A stretch of DNA of 64,000 bases from an uncultured Eubacteriales bacterium (GCA_934446675.1 CAKSEL010000006.1:1-64000), one strand, 5' to 3'. Shown: positions 17,912 to 26,888, numbered from the stretch's first letter. Program-made: numbers and translations. The notes: a model not told the origin generated them from the sequence alone.

Positions 17912-18555
17912 ATATTGTTGCTAAGGAAAGCGAGTGACAATGCCATATTTTCATACTGCACGGCAATGCCCTCCGGGACATTCAGTCTGCACGGTGCAAA
18001 GCACCATATTCCCTTTATTCCGGCACCGACAAGCGTATCGCAGACACTCTGAGCATTATCCGCAGGCACGGCAATTATCGCTATTGCGCAGTTATTCTCT
18101 TTGCAATATTCTGCAAATGCGTCCATAGGATATACCGGCTTTCCGGTCTTGCTCTGATACTTCTTTTTCACAGCAATATCAAAAGCTGCGGATATTTCAA
18201 GTCCGTACTCCGCAAAGCCCTTATAATCAAGCAAAGCTTTACCGAGTTTGCCGACACCGACAAGCACGACCTTTTTATTATCGTCATGCTGCAAAAACTT
18301 TTCAAGCGTATTTATAAGCTCATCTACTCTGTAACCGGTTTTGGGGCGTCCGGCTCCGCTTATAGAGGCGAGATCCTTGCGGACCTGTACGTCGCCGAGT
18401 CCGAGCGCCCTTGCTATTGCTGTCGCAGATATATTTTCGCATGAATGTCCGGTGTTTTTGAGAAATCTGAGATAAACCGGTATTCTTCCGATTGCCGCAC
18501 GTGAAATCTCTGTACGTTTAATTTTTTTCACCTCCGGGTGATTTTTTAAGCGCAC
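17908..18555 (-). CDS. rex: Redox-sensing transcriptional repressor Rex
   Basis: Rex represses fermentation and respiration genes and leaves DNA when the NADH/NAD ratio rises. Visible are the winged helix (ISRAAIGRIPVYLRFLKN, then ALGLGDVQVRKDLASISGAGRPKTGY), the NADH-binding Rossmann motif VVLVGVGKLGKALLDY, and the C-terminal domain-swap helix. It is the last gene of the large redox operon, 5 nt after the preceding stop. The start is uncertain. A GTG at 18555 has no ribosome site and would rely on coupling, while GGAGG at 18531-18535 sits 8 nt before an in-frame ATT at 18522 that gives a normal Rex N-terminus. Confidence 0.93.
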   Translation of the reverse strand: MRLKNHPEVKKIKRTEISRAAIGRIPVYLRFLKNTGHSCENISATAIARALGLGDVQVRKDLASISGAGRPKTGYRVDELINTLEKFLQHDDNKKVVLVGVGKLGKALLDYKGFAEYGLEISAAFDIAVKKKYQSKTGKPVYPMDAFAEYCKENNCAIAIIAVPADNAQSVCDTLVGAGIKGIWCFAPCRLNVPEGIAVQYENMALSLAFLSNNI

Positions 18556-18560
18556 TTCAA

Positions 18561-18887
18561 TTATTTGCTGAGCTTTGCTTTATCGGCAGCGGCGTCGAGC
18601 TTTACGTTTCTGAAATAAAGTCCGATGTCTATTGCAATTTCGATAAAGTTAAGCACATAGAAGAAAAAGCTGAGATAGAAGATAAATCCGGAGCTGCCGT
18701 TGCAGGTCTGTATGATCTTTCTTGCAATGCCGAATGCGTAACCGATAAGCAGGAACACTTCAAAGAAAAGGCTCTTTCCTTTAGCGGTTCTGGAAGTATA
18801 CGATTTGCGTATTGAAATCGGCCACGAAAGACCGAAACAGAATATTGTAAGCGCCTCGAGAAGGTCGGTTATGAATGAAACTGTCAT
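18561..18887 (-). CDS. Small membrane protein, PQ-loop-like
   Basis: This 108-residue protein has three hydrophobic spans and a loop SWPISIRKSYTSRTAKGKS resembling the first half of a PQ-loop/SWEET repeat. I do not know its function. It is wedged between the fumarate reductase flavoprotein gene (19 nt upstream) and rex (5 nt downstream), so it belongs to the redox operon, but it is too short and too unlike SdhC/FrdC (no haem His pattern) to be called a fumarate reductase anchor with confidence. Confidence 0.6.
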   Translation of the reverse strand: MTVSFITDLLEALTIFCFGLSWPISIRKSYTSRTAKGKSLFFEVFLLIGYAFGIARKIIQTCNGSSGFIFYLSFFFYVLNFIEIAIDIGLYFRNVKLDAAADKAKLSK

Positions 18888-18906
18888 TTTATTAACTCAC
18901 TTTCGG

Positions 18907-20511
18907 TTATATATTCTTTTGTCTTGTGTAATTGGGAAGAAGTTTGGGAGAAACTGCGTCGGATTTGATTCCGGCAGACTCTCTCATCTTTTCAAACTCG
19001 GTAACGTGCTTCAACGTAAGCTTTCCGGTCTTGGTATGCTTTGCTGTTTCGGCTGCGTTCTTGCCTGCACTTCTGCCGAATACGATAATATCGAGCAGCG
19101 AGTTACCCATAAGTCTGTTTCTTCCGTGAATACCGCCGACTGCCTCGCCTGCAACATAGAGATTTTCCACATTGGGCGTCATACCGTCAACGTTGATGTC
19201 AAGACCGCCGTTCTGGTAATGAAGCGTGGGATATACAAGTATAGGCTCCTTGCGGATATCTATACCGTAGCTCATAAACATACGCATCATTGCCGGAATT
19301 CTCTTTTCGATAGTTCCTTCGCCGCCGATTTTTTCAATCATGGGCGTATCGAGCCATACAGCCTTTCCGCTGCCTGTATCTACGCCTTCATCTCTGTCGG
19401 AGCACTCGCGTATTATCGACGCTGCGGCAACATCACGTGTTTCAAGCGGATGCATGAATACTTTACCGTCGCGGTTTACAAGCTTTGCACCGAGAGAACG
19501 AACCTTTTCGGTAACAAGCGCGCCGAATATCTGCTGCGGGAATGCAGCGCCCGTCGGATGATACTGAAGTGTATCGGCATAAAGCAGTTTTGCGCCTGCT
19601 CTGTAACCGAGCACAAGTCCGTCTGCGGTTGCGCCGTAATGGTTTGATGTCGGGAATCCCTGATAGTGCATACGTCCTGCGCCGCCGGTTGCGATAATTA
19701 CGGTCTTTGCGCGTGCAACCATAAGTTCCTTGGTTTCCATGTTCATGAGAACCGCGCCGGCTGCCTTACCGTTCTCGTCGAGTATAAGCTCAATTGCCGA
19801 AGTAAAGTCGACTACCGGAATTCCGCGGTTGAGCACTTCGTCGCGGAGTGTTCTCATTATTTCTGCGCCGGAATAATCCTTTGCAGCGTGCATTCTCTTT
19901 CTTGAAGTTCCGCCGCCGTGAGTTGTGATCATTGTTCCGTCGGGAGCTTTATCAAATTCAACGCCGAGATCATTGAGCCACTGTATAGCCTCGGGCGCCT
20001 CGCACACAAGCTTTGCAAGAAGCTCTCTCTTTGCGGCAAAATGTCCGCCGCCGAAAGCGTCAAGAAAATGCGTTGCAGGCGAATCGTTGGGCTTATCGGC
20101 AGCCTGAATACCGCCCTCAGCCATCATTGTGTTTGCGTCGCCTATACGGAGCTTTGTAACTATCATAACTTTAGCTCCAGCGTTATCAGCTTCGATTGCC
20201 GCGGAAGAACCTGCTCCGCCGCCGCCGATTATAAGCACGTCAACATCATATTTTACATTGTTGAGGTCTATATCCTTTTCGGTTATACGGCTCTTTGCCT
20301 CGAGCATTTCGCAAAGCTCGTGCGGAACCTGCTCACCCTTATTAGGACCTATTTCAAGCGTTGCAAACTCACTCTTTTTATAATCGGGGTGATAAGCTGC
20401 AAGAAGGTCATCCTTTTCCTTTGCGGTCATTCTTTTGGGCTCATAGGCAATATTGGCTTCACGCGCCTGTTCAAGCGCCTTTAAAGAATCCTGAAATTCA
20501 GCAGAATACAT
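18907..20511 (-). CDS. Fumarate reductase flavoprotein subunit, TfrA-like
   Basis: This 534-residue FAD protein of the succinate dehydrogenase/fumarate reductase family reduces fumarate. The dinucleotide motif VLIIGGGGAG begins near residue 92, after an unusual ~88-residue N-terminal extension. Active-site features are kept: SNHYGATADG, LQYHPTG, ETRDVAAAS (catalytic Arg of the TRD motif), TLHYQNGG (His) and GRNRLMGNSLLD (substrate Arg). There is no Tat or Sec signal, so the enzyme is cytoplasmic. The iron-sulfur partner lies 15 nt upstream. A plain succinate dehydrogenase role is less likely given the Hdr/Flx genes in the operon. Another FAD-dependent enoate reductase substrate cannot be excluded. 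Confidence 0.88.
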   Translation of the reverse strand: MYSAEFQDSLKALEQAREANIAYEPKRMTAKEKDDLLAAYHPDYKKSEFATLEIGPNKGEQVPHELCEMLEAKSRITEKDIDLNNVKYDVDVLIIGGGGAGSSAAIEADNAGAKVMIVTKLRIGDANTMMAEGGIQAADKPNDSPATHFLDAFGGGHFAAKRELLAKLVCEAPEAIQWLNDLGVEFDKAPDGTMITTHGGGTSRKRMHAAKDYSGAEIMRTLRDEVLNRGIPVVDFTSAIELILDENGKAAGAVLMNMETKELMVARAKTVIIATGGAGRMHYQGFPTSNHYGATADGLVLGYRAGAKLLYADTLQYHPTGAAFPQQIFGALVTEKVRSLGAKLVNRDGKVFMHPLETRDVAAASIIRECSDRDEGVDTGSGKAVWLDTPMIEKIGGEGTIEKRIPAMMRMFMSYGIDIRKEPILVYPTLHYQNGGLDINVDGMTPNVENLYVAGEAVGGIHGRNRLMGNSLLDIIVFGRSAGKNAAETAKHTKTGKLTLKHVTEFEKMRESAGIKSDAVSPKLLPNYTRQKNI

Positions 20512-20526
20512 ATCCGTTTTACCTCC

Positions 20527-21201
20527 TTACTTCTCTATATCCCTGTTATTATAAAGTTCCTTGAGTTCTTCGACGGGTTTGCCCATAAGCGCTTCGATAA
20601 GCTCCGTAAAGGTACCGTCTTTAATCTCTTTTACGCGTTCTTCGAGATGCTCGGATTTCGGTGCAAGGTACTTTCCGTTAAGTCTGCGCGCAAGCATTGC
20701 AACCTGCGGATGTGAAATTCCGGCAGGGCATCTTGACGAACATACTCCGCACATTACGCAGTCAAAAGATTCTTCCGCGCACTTATCAAACTCGCCTCTC
20801 TGAGCGTATGCGATATACTGCATGACATTGAGTCCCTGAGTACAGCTCTTTGTACAGGCATTACAGCCGACGCAGGCATATATTTCGGGGTAAAGCTGCA
20901 TCATTATCTGCTCGGTGGGCTTTATCTTTTCAATATCGTATACCTGTTTTACAAGCGGGAAGAAAGGCAGCGTTGCGACGTACATTCCCTCCTCTACCTT
21001 TGTCTGGCACGCAAGGCAGGTTTTAAGCTCCTGTTTGCCTTTAATACGGTATATTGTAGCGCACGCACCGCAGAATCCGTTGCGGCAGCCGCAGCCGCGC
21101 ACAAGCTGGTATCCGGCATATTCCATGGCACGCATTATCGTCAGGTTATCGGGAACGCTGTACTGCTTGCCGAAAAGGTAAACGTTTACCATATTTTCCA
21201 T
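20527..21201 (-). CDS. Fumarate reductase iron-sulfur subunit, TfrB/SdhB-like
   Basis: This 224-residue electron-transfer subunit has an N-terminal 2Fe-2S ferredoxin domain with ligands in GCGCRNGFCGAC and a later Cys in KTCLAC. A C-terminal domain carries two cluster motifs, CVGCNACTKSC and CVMCGVCSSRCPAG. Archaeal TfrB continues into HdrB-like CCG domains; this protein stops before them, and a free-standing HdrB is encoded in the same operon. It should pass electrons from the Hdr module to the flavoprotein encoded next. No membrane anchor is visible. Confidence 0.86.
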   Translation of the reverse strand: MENMVNVYLFGKQYSVPDNLTIMRAMEYAGYQLVRGCGCRNGFCGACATIYRIKGKQELKTCLACQTKVEEGMYVATLPFFPLVKQVYDIEKIKPTEQIMMQLYPEIYACVGCNACTKSCTQGLNVMQYIAYAQRGEFDKCAEESFDCVMCGVCSSRCPAGISHPQVAMLARRLNGKYLAPKSEHLEERVKEIKDGTFTELIEALMGKPVEELKELYNNRDIEK

Positions 21202-21230
21202 AGTAGTTTTCTCCTTAAAGAATTTTTGAA

Positions 21231-22064
21231 TTAATATTCGTCCGGAAGCTCGTCGATTTCATCGCAGCGGAAAACGGGACCGTCCTTGCAGACGTATTTT
21301 GCACCTATATTGCATCTTCCGCACTTTCCGATACCGCACTTCATTCTAAGCTCCATTGTCGTATACACCTGAGTTTTATCAAATCCGAGTTCGATAAGTC
21401 CCGCAAGCGTAAATTTGATCATTATGGGAGGACCGCAGAGAACGGCGATCTTATCTGTCGAGAAACCGAGTTCCTTGACATAGTTGGGTACAAAACCGAC
21501 GTGTCCGTTCCATTCGGGCTGTTCGCGGTCGATGGTAAGATGTACTGACACGCCTGCGTCATTTGCCCATTCGTCAATAATCTCTTTATAGTCAACGAGA
21601 TCCTGCATACTGCGAGAGCCGTAAACTATATCAATCTTGCCGTATCTGTCGCGGTAATGGCGGCAGTAATTTATAACCGAACGCAGCGGAGCAAGACCGA
21701 TACCGCCTGCGATAAAGAGCATATCGTGACCGGCAAACTCGGTATCAACCGGGAACGGCTTTCCGTATGGGCCACGGATAGTGATCTGCTGACCTACCTC
21801 CATTGAATGGAGCCATTCGGTAACGCAGCCGCACTTTTTAATGGAAAATTCCATAAACTCGGTATTCGTGGGAGAAGAAGTAATTGAAAACATAGCCTCT
21901 CCGACGCCCGGAATGGAAAGCATGGCGCACTGACCGGGTTTATGCTCAAAAGCCTTTTTGCCGTCGGGAGTGACTACACGGAAGGTCTTTACGTCCGGCG
22001 TATCTATGCGTATATCGGTTACGACGCCGATTGCCGGTATAAGTGCTTCTTTTTCGTTAAGCAT
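21231..22064 (-). CDS. flxA: FAD/NAD(P)H-binding oxidoreductase, FlxA/AsrB-like
   Basis: This 277-residue ferredoxin-NADP reductase-type protein probably oxidises NADH and feeds the Hdr complex. The FAD site is around MFSITSSPT and the nucleotide site FIAGGIGLAPLRSV. A C-terminal Cys cluster (KCGIGKCGRCNIG with a further Cys) fits a 2Fe-2S centre, as in dihydroorotate dehydrogenase B and sulfite reductase AsrB. It overlaps the preceding iron-sulfur gene by 8 nt. The FlxA name follows from the neighbours FlxD and HdrABC. NADH rather than NADPH preference is assumed, not shown. Confidence 0.85.
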   Translation of the reverse strand: MLNEKEALIPAIGVVTDIRIDTPDVKTFRVVTPDGKKAFEHKPGQCAMLSIPGVGEAMFSITSSPTNTEFMEFSIKKCGCVTEWLHSMEVGQQITIRGPYGKPFPVDTEFAGHDMLFIAGGIGLAPLRSVINYCRHYRDRYGKIDIVYGSRSMQDLVDYKEIIDEWANDAGVSVHLTIDREQPEWNGHVGFVPNYVKELGFSTDKIAVLCGPPIMIKFTLAGLIELGFDKTQVYTTMELRMKCGIGKCGRCNIGAKYVCKDGPVFRCDEIDELPDEY

Positions 22065-23082
22065 TGCTTTTACCTCCCAGCTTTTTCATTACTTTTACTA
22101 TATTCATCTGAATAGGGCATCTGTCTATGCAGCGTCCGCAGCCGACACACGAGAACATACCGTCGTTATTTGTCGGATAATACACAAGCTTATGCATAAA
22201 TCTCTGACGGAATCTTTCAAGCTGTGTAAGTCTGGGCTGTCCTGCCGACATTTTGGTAAATTCGGAGTACATACACGAATCCCAGCAGCGGAAACGCTTA
22301 ACGCCGTGACCTGTATTGAAATCCTTTATATCATAGCACTGACATGTCGGGCAGACAAAAGTACAGGTTCCGCAGCCAAGACAGGTTTCGGAAAGTTCTT
22401 TCCACTCGGGTGCGTCGAAAAATTCTTTTGTCTTGTCCTTTCCGAATGCGTCGGCTTTAAGCGTGGCAAGCGGAAGCTTTGAAAGACGCTCTTTGATAAG
22501 CTTTTTCTGCTCATCTGCAGCATTCTCATCGGCATTTTCCGTAACGCCGTCAAGCTTTGCAAGAAACGCCTTGCCCTTTTCGGTCTTTGCGTCAAGCAAA
22601 AGTTGGTTTTCCGTCTTATAGCAGACCACATCGCCCTGAGGTTCCGATGCGTCTATGCCGAAAGTCTGACAGAAACAGGTTTCCTTGGGCTTATTGCAAG
22701 CCATGGAGATAATGGTTGCGTGATTGCGGCGGTTTTCATAATATGTATCGACAGGATCTGTGAGAAATACTCTGTCAAGTACGTCGAAGCTCTTTACGTC
22801 GCATGCACGGACACCGAAAATTGCAAAATCTTCGGACTCGTTTCTTGTATCAATGACCTCAATGCTCTTGCCCTCAACCTTGAAGTCCATAAGATTCTCG
22901 GTCTGCGGGAAAAAGAAGTCTTTTGCACTTCTTACGGTATTAAGTGCGTCGGAAAGCTTTTTGCCGTCCTCCCACTTTTCGTATTTGGCGCCGTTTGCGG
23001 TATCTACGGGAAGATAAAGCGTCATTTCGGACGAGATCTTCGCAAACAGCCCGTCAAGATTTTCAAGTGAAATTTTACGCAT
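22057..23082 (-). CDS. 4Fe-4S dicluster electron-transfer subunit (AsrA/FlxB-C type)
   Basis: This 341-residue iron-sulfur protein resembles sulfite reductase AsrA and sulfhydrogenase beta subunits. The N-terminal domain has FGVRACDVKSFDVLDRVF and CNKPKETCFCQTFG. Two cluster motifs follow, CLGCGTCTFVCPTC and CVGCGRCIDRCP. The ATG at 23082, preceded by AAAGGGGTG, overlaps the previous stop by 8 nt and gives a better start than a frame 15 codons longer. It probably bridges FlxA and FlxD. Which of the two ferredoxin-like subunits corresponds to FlxB or FlxC I cannot decide. Confidence 0.83.
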   Translation of the reverse strand: MRKISLENLDGLFAKISSEMTLYLPVDTANGAKYEKWEDGKKLSDALNTVRSAKDFFFPQTENLMDFKVEGKSIEVIDTRNESEDFAIFGVRACDVKSFDVLDRVFLTDPVDTYYENRRNHATIISMACNKPKETCFCQTFGIDASEPQGDVVCYKTENQLLLDAKTEKGKAFLAKLDGVTENADENAADEQKKLIKERLSKLPLATLKADAFGKDKTKEFFDAPEWKELSETCLGCGTCTFVCPTCQCYDIKDFNTGHGVKRFRCWDSCMYSEFTKMSAGQPRLTQLERFRQRFMHKLVYYPTNNDGMFSCVGCGRCIDRCPIQMNIVKVMKKLGGKSNA

Positions 23083-24067
23083 TGACGTCACCCCTTTCGA
23101 CTGCCTCTGAGGGTTCTGCGTCATCAATCGAGTAATTTACGATAGGCGCGCGGTTTCCGACTTCGGCGCCTGCCTGATAATCGCCGTAAAGCTCGTCAAT
23201 ATCCTTGATAAACTTACGGTTGAGCAGATGCAGCGGTATATGCTGAGGACATACTCTCGAACACTCTCCGCAGTCGGTACATCTTCCGACAACATGGAAC
23301 GCTCTTATAATATGGAACATCTTTTCTTCAAAGGAATTTGCCGCAGCCTTGTTTTCAACACCGGAATTCGGGTTATCAAAAACGCACTTTTCACAGGTGC
23401 AGGCGGGACATACGTCGCGGCAGGCATTGCAGCGGATACATCTCGACAGTTCGTTCTGCCAGAATGTGAAACGTTCGCCGGGAGTCATTTTTTCAAGGCG
23501 TTCAACCTCGTCAAATCTGTGCGAATCGAGCACATCTCCGTCCGAGCCGAGAAGTTCGTCATACGCAACGTGCTTTTTCGACTTGCAGTTTGCACATCTC
23601 TCTGCCAGAAGTTCTGCAGTATTTACCTTAATATCTCCGTCATAGAGCGTATGTATTACGGTCTGCTCTCCGTCTGATTCGGAGGAAAGTACGCTCTGCG
23701 CTTTTTCCTTGAGTTTTTTAACGTCGATCATGCCGCCGCACGGAACGCCGACAACATAGACCTTTTCGCGGTCAAAACGGTGCTCGGTAAGCAGCTGGTT
23801 AAAGCTGTACGTATCGCAGGGCTTTAAGAAAACAAGCACCTTTGCGTCGCTTTTAGCCGTCTCTTTTACAAGATATTTTGAAAAATTCGCACCGCAGAAA
23901 TCATTCCATACAAATTCTTTTTCAAGCTCTTCGGCACTCGAAAATACCGACGGAGTTACGTCATAGTCAAACTCTCCGACTCTCCAGCCGAGAACTCTGT
24001 CAACAGTGCCTGCTGCCAAAAGCTCAGAGGCTTTATTTACGAGAACATCGCGTTTTATTTCTTGCAT
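23075..24067 (-). CDS. FrhB-like iron-sulfur electron-transfer subunit (FlxB/C type)
   Basis: This 330-residue protein has an N-terminal part with KPCDTYSFNQL and VVGVPCGG, resembling the FrhB/FdhB beta-subunit fold, and a cysteine pair CANCKSK. Two 4Fe-4S motifs follow, CIRCNACRDVCPACTCEKC (extra Cys) and CTDCGECSRVCP. The ATG at 24067 with GGAGG 8 nt upstream was chosen over a frame 34 codons longer inside flxD. It overlaps flxD by 13 nt and the next gene by 8 nt. In the assumed complex it relays electrons between NADH-binding FlxA and the Hdr core. Confidence 0.8.
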   Translation of the reverse strand: MQEIKRDVLVNKASELLAAGTVDRVLGWRVGEFDYDVTPSVFSSAEELEKEFVWNDFCGANFSKYLVKETAKSDAKVLVFLKPCDTYSFNQLLTEHRFDREKVYVVGVPCGGMIDVKKLKEKAQSVLSSESDGEQTVIHTLYDGDIKVNTAELLAERCANCKSKKHVAYDELLGSDGDVLDSHRFDEVERLEKMTPGERFTFWQNELSRCIRCNACRDVCPACTCEKCVFDNPNSGVENKAAANSFEEKMFHIIRAFHVVGRCTDCGECSRVCPQHIPLHLLNRKFIKDIDELYGDYQAGAEVGNRAPIVNYSIDDAEPSEAVERGDVNA

Positions 24068-24489
24068 CGTAAATCCTCCAATCTCTTGTTTTCGCCGAGG
24101 CTTGCTACCTTTTCGGCAAAATCGTTCATGGTTGCGGCAAACTTTGCGCCTTCCGCAGCACTTACCCACTCTACTCTTGTACGTTCTCTCTCTATTCCGA
24201 GATAGTCAAGCATGGAAAACAGCAGCGACATACGGCGCCTTGTATAATAGTTACCCGACGTATAGTGACAGTCTCCGGGATGGCAGCCGCACAGAATTAC
24301 GCCGTCCGCGCCTCTCTGAAATGCACGGAGTATAAACATGGGATTTACTCTGCACGAGCAGGGTACGCGGATTATCTTTACATCCGCAGGATAGCTCAGT
24401 CTGTTATTGCCGGCAAGGTCTGCTCCGGCATATGAGCACCAGTTACAGCAGAATGCCACAATAAGCGGCTTATATTCATTTACTTGCAT
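24055..24489 (-). CDS. flxD: MvhD/FlxD-type hydrogenase-linked iron-sulfur subunit
   Basis: This 144-residue protein is the standard adaptor that docks an electron-input module onto HdrA. It has the MvhD cysteine pattern: FCCNWCSYAGAD, RVPCSCRVNP and CGCHPGDCHY. In methanogens it links the NiFe hydrogenase to HdrA; here no hydrogenase is present and FlxA-type genes follow instead. It overlaps the hdrA stop by 10 nt and its start is served by GGAGG inside hdrA. Confidence 0.92.
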   Translation of the reverse strand: MQVNEYKPLIVAFCCNWCSYAGADLAGNNRLSYPADVKIIRVPCSCRVNPMFILRAFQRGADGVILCGCHPGDCHYTSGNYYTRRRMSLLFSMLDYLGIERERTRVEWVSAAEGAKFAATMNDFAEKVASLGENKRLEDLRCKK

Positions 24490-26474
24490 ATTGCGTCTAC
24501 CTCCGCCATGATTTGCTTATTCATGAATCCCTTAAGGTCCATAGCACCGGACATACAAGCAACCGTACAAGCTCCGCAGCCTTGGCAAACAGCTTCGTTT
24601 ACCGACGCAACTCTGCGGACTTTTGTGGTTCTGTCGGGCATTCTGAATTCTTTTTCAACGTATGTTATAGCTCCGTAAGGACAAACCTTTTCACAGGTCG
24701 AACAGCCGTTACACATCATTTCGTCGGAATGTGCGACGCACGGGTTTCCCGTAAGCTTATCCTTACAGAGAAGTCCGATTACCTTTGATGCGGCAGCGCC
24801 CGCCTGAGAAACTGTTTCTGGTATATCCTTAGGTCCCTGGCAGGTTCCCGAAAGGAACACGCCTGCCGTCGGGCTTTCAACGGGACGGAGTTTGGGGTGC
24901 GCTTCGGTAAAGAAGTCGTTTGTATCCATACTTGCCGTAAGCATTGTAGCAAGGTGTCTTGCGGACTTATCGGGTTCTATTGCGGCAGCAAGCACAACGA
25001 GGTCTGCGTCTATATGAAGCTGCTTTCCGTAAAGCAGATCAGAGCCTTGCACCTTGAGTTTCTTTCCTTCGGGCGTTACCTTGCCCACCATGCCCTTTAT
25101 ATAATGCACGCCGTATTCTTCAACGGCTCTGCGGTAGAACTCATCAAAGTTCTTGCCGGGTGTTCTTACGTCGATATAGAATACGTAAACTTCGGTATCC
25201 GGATATTTATCGCGGATAAGCATTGCGTGCTTTGCCGTATACATACAGCATATCTTCGAGCAGTATTCCTTGCCCTTTTCGGCGCAGGCAGAACATCTCG
25301 AACCGACGCACTGTACAAATACTATCGTATGCGGGTGTTCGTTATCGGACGGTCTTAAAAGCGTACCGCCGGTAGGTCCTGCGGCGTTCATGAGACGTTC
25401 AAGCTCAAGCGAGGTTATTACGTCCTTTGACTGAGAGTATGCAAACTCGTCGAACTTATCCATAGAAATGGGATTGAATCCTGTTGCAACAACTATTGCG
25501 CCGTACTTTTCCTTTATGTACTCGTCCTTTGCATTGTAATCGATAGCGCCGGCGGTACAAACCTTGGCGCAGACGCCGCACTTTCCGTTTTTGAGCATAT
25601 TGCAGTGGTCGGGGTCTATTGTTGCGACCTTAGGCACCGCCTGTGCGAACGGGATATATATTGCGCGTCTGTTATCCATACCAAGGTTGAATTCATTAGG
25701 CACTTTTTTCTGCGGACATTTTTCGGTACAAGCTCCGCAGCCTGTGCATACATCTTCCTTTACATATCTTGCACGTCTTTTTATGGTAACTTCAAAATTA
25801 CCTACAAATCCGCCGACATCGGTCACTTCGGAATACGAAAAAATTCTTATCTTATCGTTCTGTGCAACATCAACCATTTTCGGCGTAAGAATACAAGCCG
25901 CACAGTCGAGCGTCGGGAAGGTTTTATCGAGCTGAGCCATCTTTCCGCCTATTGTCGGCTTTGTTTCAACTATATCTACCGGAAATCCTGCGTCGGCAAT
26001 ATCAAGCGCTGTCTGAATACCGGCAATACCGCCGCCGATAACAAGCGCTCTCTTTGTAACCGGGCTTTCGCCGGGTGTAAGAGGCGTATTGAGGTTTACT
26101 TTTGCTACGGCTGCCTTTGCAAGTATGATTGCCTTTTCTGTACCCGTCGGCATATCCTTATGAACCCACGAACACTGTTCGCGGATATTTGCGATCTCAA
26201 CCATATAAGAGTTAAGACCTGCTGCCGCCGCAGTCTTTCTGAAAGTAGCCTCATGCATACGCGGCGAACACGAGCAGACAACAATTCCCGTGAGCTTATG
26301 CTCCGCTATTGCATTTTTGATTATTTCCTGTCCCGCCTGGGAACACATATACTGGTAGTCGGTGGAGAAAACAACACCCGGCTCGTTTTCAAGAGCCTTT
26401 GCAACTGCTTTTACATCGACTGTTCCTGCAATATTTGTACCGCAGTGACAGACAAATACTCCGATTCTCTGCAT
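24480..26474 (-). CDS. hdrA: Heterodisulfide reductase subunit A, bifurcating flavoprotein
   Basis: This 664-residue FAD and iron-sulfur protein is the site of flavin-based electron bifurcation in HdrABC complexes. The N-terminal FVCHCGTNIAG and CSCSPRMHE region binds a 4Fe-4S cluster. The FAD Rossmann motif VIGGGIAGIQ is near residue 148, followed by CTGCGACTEKCP, GKCGVCAKVC, and a C-terminal ferredoxin pair CNGCSTCEKVCPYG and CQGCGACTVACMSG. The size and the C-terminal ferredoxin fit full-length HdrA. It should split electron pairs from the Flx module between ferredoxin and HdrBC. The neighbours argue for fumarate as the high-potential acceptor; that is inference. Confidence 0.94.
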   Translation of the reverse strand: MQRIGVFVCHCGTNIAGTVDVKAVAKALENEPGVVFSTDYQYMCSQAGQEIIKNAIAEHKLTGIVVCSCSPRMHEATFRKTAAAAGLNSYMVEIANIREQCSWVHKDMPTGTEKAIILAKAAVAKVNLNTPLTPGESPVTKRALVIGGGIAGIQTALDIADAGFPVDIVETKPTIGGKMAQLDKTFPTLDCAACILTPKMVDVAQNDKIRIFSYSEVTDVGGFVGNFEVTIKRRARYVKEDVCTGCGACTEKCPQKKVPNEFNLGMDNRRAIYIPFAQAVPKVATIDPDHCNMLKNGKCGVCAKVCTAGAIDYNAKDEYIKEKYGAIVVATGFNPISMDKFDEFAYSQSKDVITSLELERLMNAAGPTGGTLLRPSDNEHPHTIVFVQCVGSRCSACAEKGKEYCSKICCMYTAKHAMLIRDKYPDTEVYVFYIDVRTPGKNFDEFYRRAVEEYGVHYIKGMVGKVTPEGKKLKVQGSDLLYGKQLHIDADLVVLAAAIEPDKSARHLATMLTASMDTNDFFTEAHPKLRPVESPTAGVFLSGTCQGPKDIPETVSQAGAAASKVIGLLCKDKLTGNPCVAHSDEMMCNGCSTCEKVCPYGAITYVEKEFRMPDRTTKVRRVASVNEAVCQGCGACTVACMSGAMDLKGFMNKQIMAEVDAICK

Positions 26475-26492
26475 GGTTTTGTATCTCCTTTC

Positions 26493-26888
26493 TTACTTTG
26501 AATATTTTCTGAATGCGCTTACCAGAGCCTGCTGCGGCATATCGTCGTCGATAATCTCCGGAACATCGTCGGGCTTTAAGTGGTTTGCGCCTTTTTCGCG
26601 TATTACGGAAAGTCTGAGAGCCTCTACGAGCTTTGCCGGTTCTACTCCGCGCGGACATCTGTCAACGCAGGCAAAGCATGAAAGGCACTTATATACGGAA
26701 TCCGACTTTTTCAGAGTTTCTATATCTCCGTTCTCGACCATATATACAAACTGATGCGGGTGATACTCCATCTCGTCATATGACGGACAGGTAGCCGAGC
26801 ACTTTCCGCAGCGCATACATTTCAGAGGATTTACTCCGCTCATACGGAGGATCTGTTCCTTTTCGCGCTCATTTTTATTCTGCATCAT
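26493..26888 (-). CDS. hdrC: Heterodisulfide reductase subunit C
   Basis: This 131-residue ferredoxin-like subunit has two 4Fe-4S motifs, CMRCGKCSATCPSY and CLSCFACVDRCPRG, and an alpha-helical C-terminus. It carries electrons from HdrA to HdrB. Its start (ATG at 26888, or the adjacent ATG at 26885, both after GGAGG) overlaps hdrB by 14 nt, and hdrA follows 18 nt downstream. Confidence 0.92.
   Translation of the reverse strand: MMQNKNEREKEQILRMSGVNPLKCMRCGKCSATCPSYDEMEYHPHQFVYMVENGDIETLKKSDSVYKCLSCFACVDRCPRGVEPAKLVEALRLSVIREKGANHLKPDDVPEIIDDDMPQQALVSAFRKYSK

Noticed and set aside
18561..18887. Membrane anchor subunit of fumarate reductase
   Set aside because: Only about 108 residues, without the His pattern of haem-binding SdhC/FrdC, and with a PQ-loop-like motif; the reductase subunits look soluble.
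24055..24489. Evidence for a NiFe hydrogenase partner
   Set aside because: MvhD-type proteins often pair with MvhAG, but no hydrogenase large or small subunit is encoded here; FlxA-type genes are present instead.
19666..26501. Long plus-strand frames opposite the redox operon (up to ~300 codons)
   Set aside because: They are the antisense of strongly conserved genes; compositions are odd (Cys, Tyr and Ser-rich) and no motif is seen.
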